From the NCBI RefSeq assembly GCF_900060185.1, contig NZ_FIZY01000005.1, positions 62,001-126,000 on the forward strand: 64,000 nucleotides of DNA. Reading direction: 5' to 3'. Source of the DNA: Grimontia marina. Lineage in GTDB: Bacteria > Pseudomonadota > Gammaproteobacteria > Enterobacterales > Vibrionaceae. This document shows positions 57,801-64,000 of this stretch, in pieces; within the stretch, counting starts at the first letter, position 1; every line of letters begins with the position of its first letter. The notes under the pieces were generated by a model. The model was not told the DNA's origin. It worked only from the letters and a program-made list of their open reading frames with translations, and did not search any database. Both the position numbers and the translations under genes were made by a program.

Positions 57801-60800
57801 ATGACTGATTCAGTGCTACGCACCGAGGGGCTTTATGTACCCGAAATGGAACACGACGCCTGTGGTATTGGCTTCGTTGCCCACCTGAAGAACAGAAAGT
57901 CTCATGCGATTGTTACTCAGGCACTTGATATGCTGGCGCGCATGGAACACCGTGGCGGCCAAGGCTGTGACCCGTGTAGTGGTGACGGCGCAGGTATACT
58001 TTTACAAAAACCTCATGAATTCTTACTCGAAGAAACCCGTAAGCTGGGCATTCAATTGCCATCAGCAGACAAATACGGTGTTGGTGTTATGCTGTTCCCG
58101 AAAGACGAGAACAAGCGTCAGCAATGCCGTGAAATCTTCGAGCGCAATGCTAAACGCCTTGACCTGGAGGTGATCGGTTATCGCATTCTGCCTACCGATA
58201 ACTCAATGATCGGTGCAGACCCTCTGAGCACAGAGCCTCAATTTGAGCATGCTTTTGTGACAGGTGGTGTCGGTCTATCCCTTGATGAGCTTGAGCGTAA
58301 ACTGTTTGTACTACGTAACTACACTGTTCGCGTTTGTCTGGAAAGCGTCTCAAACATTGGCGACGACTTCTATATCAACTCTTTTTCTGCCAAGACACTG
58401 GTTTATAAAGGCCAGTTGACCACAGAGCAGGTACCTCAGTACTTCCTCGACCTGCAGAACCCGTCAATGGTGACGGCGCTGGCGCTGGTTCACTCGCGCT
58501 TCTCGACTAACACCTTCCCGCGCTGGCGTTTGGCCCAGCCTTTCCGCTATATCGCACACAATGGTGAAATCAATACCGTGCGCGGTAACCTGAACTGGAT
58601 GAAGGCGCGTGAAGCCTTGCTGGAATCAGACCTGTTCACTGACCAAGAGCTGAAAATGCTGCTACCGGTATGTCAGGAAGGTGCATCGGATTCTGCAAAC
58701 TTCGATATGGCGCTGGAACTTCTGGTTCTGAGTGGTCGAAGTCTGCCACACGTGCTGATGATGATGGTGCCGGAAGCGTGGCAAGAGAACGCGAATCTGG
58801 ATCCAAAGCTGCGTGCCTTCTACCAGTACCACGCAAACATCATGGAACCGTGGGATGGCCCAGCGTCTGTTTGTTTCACTGATGGCGTGAAAGTGGGTGC
58901 AACCCTCGACCGTAACGGTCTGCGTCCAAGCCGCTATACCGTGACCAAAGACGATTATCTCATCATGGCATCCGAGTCAGGTGTGGTAGAGATTGAGCCG
59001 GAAAACATTCATTTCCGTGGTCGTCTGCAACCAGGTCGTATTTTCGTTGCTGACCTTGAGCAAGGCCGCATCATTTCTGATGAAGAAGTGAAGAACGAAA
59101 TCGCCTCAGCGCAGCCATATCAAGAGTGGGTTGAGAAGAACCTGCTGCACATTGATAAACTACCAGACGCTGATACCAAACATCATCAGCCGTCTCCAGA
59201 GCGTCTGCTGCATCATCAGCAAGCGTTTGGTGTGACGTCTGAAGAAGTTAACGAAATCATTTTGCCGATGGCAAAAGACGGCAAAGAAGCACTGGGTGCC
59301 ATGGGTGCAGACTGGCCATTGGCAGTGTTGTCACACCAGTCACAGCACCTATCTAACTACTTCAAGCAGCTGTTTGCGCAGGTGACTAACCCGCCAATCG
59401 ACCCGATCCGTGAGCGCATGGTGATGTCGCTAAAAACGTATCTGGGTAAAGATCAGAACCTGCTGACAGAGTCGCCTATTCACTGCCGCAAAGTTGAGCT
59501 GGAATCGCCAGTACTGAGCAATGCTGAATTGGAAAAACTGCGTGCGGTTGACAACGATCACCTGCAAGCAAAAACACTGGATATCGTATTCCGTGCCAGC
59601 GGTGAGCCAGGCAAACTTGAGCGTGCGTTGAAGCGCATCTGTCAATACGCGGAAGATGCCGTGGTTGATGGCTACTCCATCATCCTGCTGACTGACCGTG
59701 CAGTGAACTCTAACCACGCTGCTATCCCAGCGATGCTGGCTGTCGGTGCGGTTCACCACCACCTGATCCGCAAAGGTCTGCGTGCGAAAGCCGATATCGT
59801 GATTGAAACCGGTGACGCGCGTGAAACCCATCACTTCGCCACACTCGTTGGCTACGGTGCGAATGCTGTTAACCCGTACCTCGTCTACGAAACGCTGGTG
59901 GATTTGCAGCGTAAGAAGAAGCTGGACCCAGAAGCGGATGTGGATGTGCTGTTTGAACAGTACCGCAAAGCGATCAATGCTGGCCTTCTGAAAATCTTCT
60001 CGAAGATGGGCATCTCAACCCTACAGTCATACCACGGTGCGCAAATTTTCGAAGCACTGGGTATCAGCAAAGCAGTGGTCGACAAATACTTCACTGGCAC
60101 CGTCTCCCGTATACAGGGTCTGTCGATTGACGATATTGCGAAAGAGGTTTTGATCCGTCATCGTCTTGGCTACCCAACGCGTGAAATCCCTGTTCAGATG
60201 TTGGACGTAGGTGGTGTTTATCAGTGGAAACAACGTGGTGAAAAGCACCTGTTCAACCCTGAAACTATCCACTTGCTGCAAAACTCCACCCGCAACAAGG
60301 ATAAAAAGCAGTTTAAAGAATACTGCCATGCAGTAGACAGCCAAGGCGATGATGCTGCAACCCTGCGTAGCCAGTTTGATTTCGTGAAGAACCCTGCTGG
60401 CAGCATTCCTCTGGAAGAGGTTGAACCGGTTGAAAACATCCTGAAGCGTTTCGCGACAGGTGCAATGAGCTTTGGTTCTATCTCTCATGAGGCGCACTCT
60501 ACGCTGGCGATTGCCATGAACCGTATCGGCGCTAAGTCTAACTCCGGTGAAGGCGGTGAAGACCCTGTCCGTTTTGACAAGAAAGAAAACGGTGATTGGG
60601 AACGTTCAGCTATCAAACAGGTGGCTTCTGGCCGCTTCGGTGTGACCTCTTACTACCTTGCCAATGCTGATGAAATTCAGATCAAGATGGCACAAGGCGC
60701 GAAGCCAGGTGAAGGTGGTCAGCTTCCAGGTCACAAAGTTGATGACTGGATTGGTCGCACCCGTCATTCCACTCCAGGGGTTGGTCTGATTTCGCCACCG

Positions 60801-62348
60801 CCACACCACGATATCTACTCTATCGAGGACTTGGCACAGCTGATTTATGACCTGAAGAATGCAAACCGCAAAGCACGTGTGAACGTCAAGCTGGTTTCTG
60901 AAGCGGGTGTCGGCACCATCGCTTCAGGCGTAGCAAAAGCAAAAGCAGACGTGGTTCTGATTGCTGGCTTCGACGGCGGTACCGGTGCATCACCACTGTC
61001 TTCAATCAAGCACGCTGGTCTGCCATGGGAACTGGGTCTGGCTGAAACGCACCAGACGCTGCTGAAAAACGGCCTGCGTAACCGCATCGTGGTTCAGTCT
61101 GACGGTCAGATGAAAACCCCTCGTGACCTCGCAGTAGCGACTCTTTTGGGTGCTGAGGAATGGGGTGTAGCAACAGCAGCGCTGGTTGTTGAAGGCTGTA
61201 TCATGATGCGTAAGTGTCACCTCAACACCTGTCCTGTCGGTATCGCTACCCAGAACAAGACACTGCGTGAGCGCTTCGATGGCCGCGTAGAAGACATCGT
61301 CACCTTCTTCACCTACATGGCTGAAGGTCTGCGCGAAATCATGGCAGAGCTGGGTTACCGCTCTATCAACGAGATGGTTGGTCAGTCACAGCACCTGAAA
61401 GTTCGCTCTGATGTCGGTCACTGGAAATACCAGAATCTGGATCTCAACGTTGTTCTTTACAAAGAAGAGCCACGTGAAGGCGATGCAATGTATTGCCAGC
61501 GCGAGCAAAACCATGGTCTGGAAACCGTGCTTGACCGCCGCCTGATTGAAGCCGCATCCAGCGCGCTGAAAGAAGGTCGTAAAGTTGATGCCGAATTCGC
61601 GATTGTGAATACCGACCGCAGTGCCGGTACCATGCTGTCGAACGAAATTTCGAAAGTGTACAAAGATCAGGGACTGCCGGAAGCAATTAGCGTGAAGTTC
61701 AAAGGTTCTGCAGGTCAAAGCTTCGGTGCCTTCCTCGCGAAAGGCGTGAACTTCACCGTTGAAGGTGATGCGAACGACTACTGGGGTAAAGGCCTGTCTG
61801 GCGGTACTCTGGTGCTTTACCCAGACGTGAAGAGCGACATCATTGCCGAAGACAACATCGTTGTCGGTAACGTCTGTTTCTACGGTGCAACCTCGGGCGA
61901 ATCTTTCATCCGCGGTGTAGCCGGTGAGCGTTTCTGTGTACGTAACTCAGGCGCGAAAGTGGTTGTCGAAGGTATCGGTGACCACGGCTGTGAATACATG
62001 ACTGGCGGTATTGCCATTGTTCTCGGTCAAACTGGCCGTAACTTCGCTGCGGGTATGAGTGGTGGTGTAGCTTACGTTTGGGATCAGTTCAATGACTTCG
62101 AATCCAAACTCAACCCTGAGCTGGTGGATCTGGATCCGCTGGATGAAGAAGACATCGCACTGCTGAAAGAAATGATCAGCAAGCACCATGCGCTGACAGG
62201 CAGTACGGTTGCAGAAACATTCCTTGCGAATGTTGAAGAGAACCTTAAGTCTATCGTCAAAGTCATGCCACGCGACTACAAAGCTGTGTTGCAAAAACGC
62301 AAAGAAGAAGCCGCTAACAAGGAAGAAGTGGAGGCTGTAAATGGGTAA
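57801..62348 (+). CDS. gltB: Glutamate synthase (NADPH) large subunit
   Basis: GltB makes glutamate from glutamine and 2-oxoglutarate together with GltD. The start ATG 57801 (MTDSVLRTEGLYVPEMEHDA) follows GGAAGGA and gives 1515 residues. A 20-residue propeptide precedes the catalytic Cys21 (DACGIGF) of the class II amidotransferase domain. The central and FMN domains follow, the 3Fe-4S cysteines lie in CIMMRKCHLNTCPVG, and the C-terminal GXGXG repeats (about 1300-1450) end the protein. A GTG upstream would add 24 residues against family evidence. Confidence 0.97.
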   Translation: MTDSVLRTEGLYVPEMEHDACGIGFVAHLKNRKSHAIVTQALDMLARMEHRGGQGCDPCSGDGAGILLQKPHEFLLEETRKLGIQLPSADKYGVGVMLFPKDENKRQQCREIFERNAKRLDLEVIGYRILPTDNSMIGADPLSTEPQFEHAFVTGGVGLSLDELERKLFVLRNYTVRVCLESVSNIGDDFYINSFSAKTLVYKGQLTTEQVPQYFLDLQNPSMVTALALVHSRFSTNTFPRWRLAQPFRYIAHNGEINTVRGNLNWMKAREALLESDLFTDQELKMLLPVCQEGASDSANFDMALELLVLSGRSLPHVLMMMVPEAWQENANLDPKLRAFYQYHANIMEPWDGPASVCFTDGVKVGATLDRNGLRPSRYTVTKDDYLIMASESGVVEIEPENIHFRGRLQPGRIFVADLEQGRIISDEEVKNEIASAQPYQEWVEKNLLHIDKLPDADTKHHQPSPERLLHHQQAFGVTSEEVNEIILPMAKDGKEALGAMGADWPLAVLSHQSQHLSNYFKQLFAQVTNPPIDPIRERMVMSLKTYLGKDQNLLTESPIHCRKVELESPVLSNAELEKLRAVDNDHLQAKTLDIVFRASGEPGKLERALKRICQYAEDAVVDGYSIILLTDRAVNSNHAAIPAMLAVGAVHHHLIRKGLRAKADIVIETGDARETHHFATLVGYGANAVNPYLVYETLVDLQRKKKLDPEADVDVLFEQYRKAINAGLLKIFSKMGISTLQSYHGAQIFEALGISKAVVDKYFTGTVSRIQGLSIDDIAKEVLIRHRLGYPTREIPVQMLDVGGVYQWKQRGEKHLFNPETIHLLQNSTRNKDKKQFKEYCHAVDSQGDDAATLRSQFDFVKNPAGSIPLEEVEPVENILKRFATGAMSFGSISHEAHSTLAIAMNRIGAKSNSGEGGEDPVRFDKKENGDWERSAIKQVASGRFGVTSYYLANADEIQIKMAQGAKPGEGGQLPGHKVDDWIGRTRHSTPGVGLISPPPHHDIYSIEDLAQLIYDLKNANRKARVNVKLVSEAGVGTIASGVAKAKADVVLIAGFDGGTGASPLSSIKHAGLPWELGLAETHQTLLKNGLRNRIVVQSDGQMKTPRDLAVATLLGAEEWGVATAALVVEGCIMMRKCHLNTCPVGIATQNKTLRERFDGRVEDIVTFFTYMAEGLREIMAELGYRSINEMVGQSQHLKVRSDVGHWKYQNLDLNVVLYKEEPREGDAMYCQREQNHGLETVLDRRLIEAASSALKEGRKVDAEFAIVNTDRSAGTMLSNEISKVYKDQGLPEAISVKFKGSAGQSFGAFLAKGVNFTVEGDANDYWGKGLSGGTLVLYPDVKSDIIAEDNIVVGNVCFYGATSGESFIRGVAGERFCVRNSGAKVVVEGIGDHGCEYMTGGIAIVLGQTGRNFAAGMSGGVAYVWDQFNDFESKLNPELVDLDPLDEEDIALLKEMISKHHALTGSTVAETFLANVEENLKSIVKVMPRDYKAVLQKRKEEAANKEEVEAVNG

Positions 62349-63810
62349 GCCAACCGGATTTCTAGAATTTGGCCGTGAACTACCGGCCAAAAAAGACCCT
62401 GCCGTTCGTATTCAGGACAACAAGGAGTTTGTACTGAACGACGAGTTTGGCGAGAAAATAAATGAACAATCTTCCCGCTGTATGGACTGTGGTGTGCCTT
62501 TCTGTCACAACGGTTGTCCAATCGGGAACATCATTCCTGAGTTTAACGATGCGGTTTACCGCGACAGCTGGGAAGAAGCTTGGCACATCCTGAGCTCGAC
62601 AAATAACTTCCCAGAATTCACTGGCCGGGTTTGCCCGGCTCCATGTGAAAGTTCTTGTGTCCTGGGCATTAACCAGGACCCAATCACCATCTGTAACATT
62701 GAAAAGACCATCGTGGAAACGGCATACCGCGAAGGTTATGCCAAGCCGAAAACACCGACTGCCCGTACAGGCAAGAAAGTGGCGATCATTGGTTCTGGTC
62801 CTGCTGGTCTTGCAGCGGCTGAGCAGCTCAACAGCGCAGGTCACTCTGTGACTGTGTTTGAGCGTGATGAAAAAGTCGGTGGCCTGCTGCGTTTTGGTAT
62901 CCCAGACTTCAAGCTGGGTATGGACGTGATTGACCGTAAGATCAACCTAATGGCTGAAGCGGGAATCGAGTTTAAAGTAAACGCACATGTTGGTGTTGAT
63001 GTTAATGCTCAGCAAATCCGTCAGGACTACGACGTCGTGCTGCTAACGGGTGGCTCTACTGTGCCACGCAACCTGCCAATCCCGGGCCGCGAGCTCAAAG
63101 GTGTGCACTTTGCGATGGAGTTTCTGGGTCAGAACAACCGCCGCGCAAACGGTATGGATCTGAAAACTGAAGAAATCCACGCCAAAGGCAAACACGTTGT
63201 GGTTATCGGCGGTGGTGACACAGGCTCTGACTGTGTCGGTACATCAAACCGTCATGGCGCTGCGAGCATTACTCAGGTGGAAATCATGCCGATCCCGCCA
63301 GAGAAACGCCCCGCGAACATGCCTTGGCCTCAGTACCCAATGATCCTGCGCACCTCAACTTCTCATGAAGAAGGTTGTGAGCGTCACTGGAACATTCTGA
63401 CCAAAGAGTTTATCAGCGACGAAAACGGCAACGTGAAAGCACTGCGCATGGCTGACATCGTATGGAAAGACGCAGCACCTGGTGAGCGTCCAACCTTCGA
63501 AGAAGTTGCAGGCTCTGAGCGTGAAATCCCTTGTGATCTGGCATTCCTGGCGATGGGCTTCTTGCACCCAGAACCACACGGTGTGCTGGCACAACTCGAT
63601 GTGGCACTGGATGACCGCGGCAATGTTGCAACACAGGACTTCCAGACCAACCAGAAAGGTGTATTCGCTGCAGGCGATATGCGTACAGGCCAGTCATTGG
63701 TCGTACGTTGTATCAATGAAGGCCGTGAATGTGCCCGCTCTATCGATGCATATCTGATGGGCGGCACCAACCTCGAGGCCAAAGCGGACTCACTGATGCT
63801 CTCCGCATAA
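62341..63810 (+). CDS. gltD: Glutamate synthase (NADPH) small subunit
   Basis: GltD passes electrons from NADPH through FAD and two 4Fe-4S clusters to GltB. The 489-residue product begins MGKPTGFLEFGRELPAKKD. The cluster cysteines lie in CMDCGVPFCHNGCPIGN and CPAPCESSCVLG, the FAD loop is IIGSGPAGLAAAEQL and the NADPH loop VIGGGDTGSDCVG. It overlaps the end of gltB by eight bases, so the subunits are translationally coupled. Confidence 0.98.
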   Translation: MGKPTGFLEFGRELPAKKDPAVRIQDNKEFVLNDEFGEKINEQSSRCMDCGVPFCHNGCPIGNIIPEFNDAVYRDSWEEAWHILSSTNNFPEFTGRVCPAPCESSCVLGINQDPITICNIEKTIVETAYREGYAKPKTPTARTGKKVAIIGSGPAGLAAAEQLNSAGHSVTVFERDEKVGGLLRFGIPDFKLGMDVIDRKINLMAEAGIEFKVNAHVGVDVNAQQIRQDYDVVLLTGGSTVPRNLPIPGRELKGVHFAMEFLGQNNRRANGMDLKTEEIHAKGKHVVVIGGGDTGSDCVGTSNRHGAASITQVEIMPIPPEKRPANMPWPQYPMILRTSTSHEEGCERHWNILTKEFISDENGNVKALRMADIVWKDAAPGERPTFEEVAGSEREIPCDLAFLAMGFLHPEPHGVLAQLDVALDDRGNVATQDFQTNQKGVFAAGDMRTGQSLVVRCINEGRECARSIDAYLMGGTNLEAKADSLMLSA

Positions 63811-63837
63811 AAATAACGAATGTTATCTTCCAGTTTT

Positions 63838-63866
63838 GCCAGCCCTCTGCGGCTGGCTTTTTTCGT
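63838..63866 (+). terminator. gltBD terminator
   Basis: A GCCAGCC / GGCTGGC hairpin with a run of T lies 28 bases after the gltD stop. The last 130 bases of the window are AT-rich and show no gene. Confidence 0.82.
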
Positions 63867-64000
63867 TTTGAGCCCACATAAAAGCTTCACCGACCAAAAA
63901 TTGAAAGCTTTTCATAAATAAGCCCCCAGATAGACCAAGTTAATCTCTGCGACAGACTTAAAAAAACCGCCATAAAATGCTGCATGTAGGCAGTGCTTTC

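Overview
The window is about 64 kb of densely coded chromosome from a gammaproteobacterium, almost certainly a member of the Vibrionaceae (a Vibrio, Grimontia, Enterovibrio or Photobacterium relative). The pointers are a VpsR-type regulator, HlyU, the sodium/phosphate cotransporter NptA, arcA and arcB lying side by side, and otherwise E. coli-like operons. There are no insertion sequences, prophage genes, integrases other than the housekeeping XerD, CRISPR arrays, tRNAs or rRNAs that I can see. It reads as core genome, and I found no undescribed multi-gene system.

Layout. 1-5.3 kb: ileS (cut by the window edge), ribF, murJ and rpsT. 5.3-8.1 kb: hlyU, nhaR, a small secreted protein and nhaA (sodium/proton homeostasis). 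8.6-18.3 kb: nptA, thyA, lgt, a TauE/SafE permease, ptsP, rppH, mutH, a DUF6482-like gene and tas. 18.4-22.9 kb: a DUF1127 protein, a PACE-type efflux protein, vpsR and an exported amidohydrolase. 23-30.3 kb: the fldB / xerD-dsbC-recJ-prfB-lysS cluster in the same order as E. coli, with the RF2 programmed frameshift intact. 30.4-38.2 kb: brnQ, trmN6, srmB, and two AGCS sodium/amino-acid symporters flanking yaaA. 38.8-42.1 kb: a DUF3545 protein, a hemerythrin-like protein, ung, nfo and grcA. 42.2-47.1 kb: the complete threonine operon with its leader peptide and attenuator. 47.3-50.3 kb: aceK, a small outer-membrane beta-barrel candidate and an RraA-family protein. 51-57.3 kb: arcA and arcB (convergent), a PAS-GGDEF diguanylate cyclase and a damaged yhcC. 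57.8-63.8 kb: gltB-gltD.

How the genes work together. Several clusters handle DNA upkeep (mutH, ung, nfo, recJ, xerD), translation (ileS, rpsT, prfB, lysS, srmB, trmN6) and envelope synthesis (murJ, lgt). The respiratory theme is carried by arcA/arcB and by grcA, whose upstream region holds tandem FNR-like sites. Nitrogen and amino-acid supply is carried by thrABC, gltBD, brnQ, the AGCS symporters and ptsP. vpsR and the GGDEF protein belong to cyclic-di-GMP/biofilm control.

The points most worth checking are: yhcC, which appears to carry two separate one-base frameshifts; ArcB, which keeps the redox cysteine C180 but has tyrosine at position 241; three 11-bp-spaced Pho-box-like repeats touching the nptA ribosome binding site; a two-copy family of CCTAGG-rich repeats behind thyA and recJ; a VpsR without the GAFTGA loop; three DnaA-box-like 9-mers between rppH and mutH; and several sharp palindromes that look like operators.
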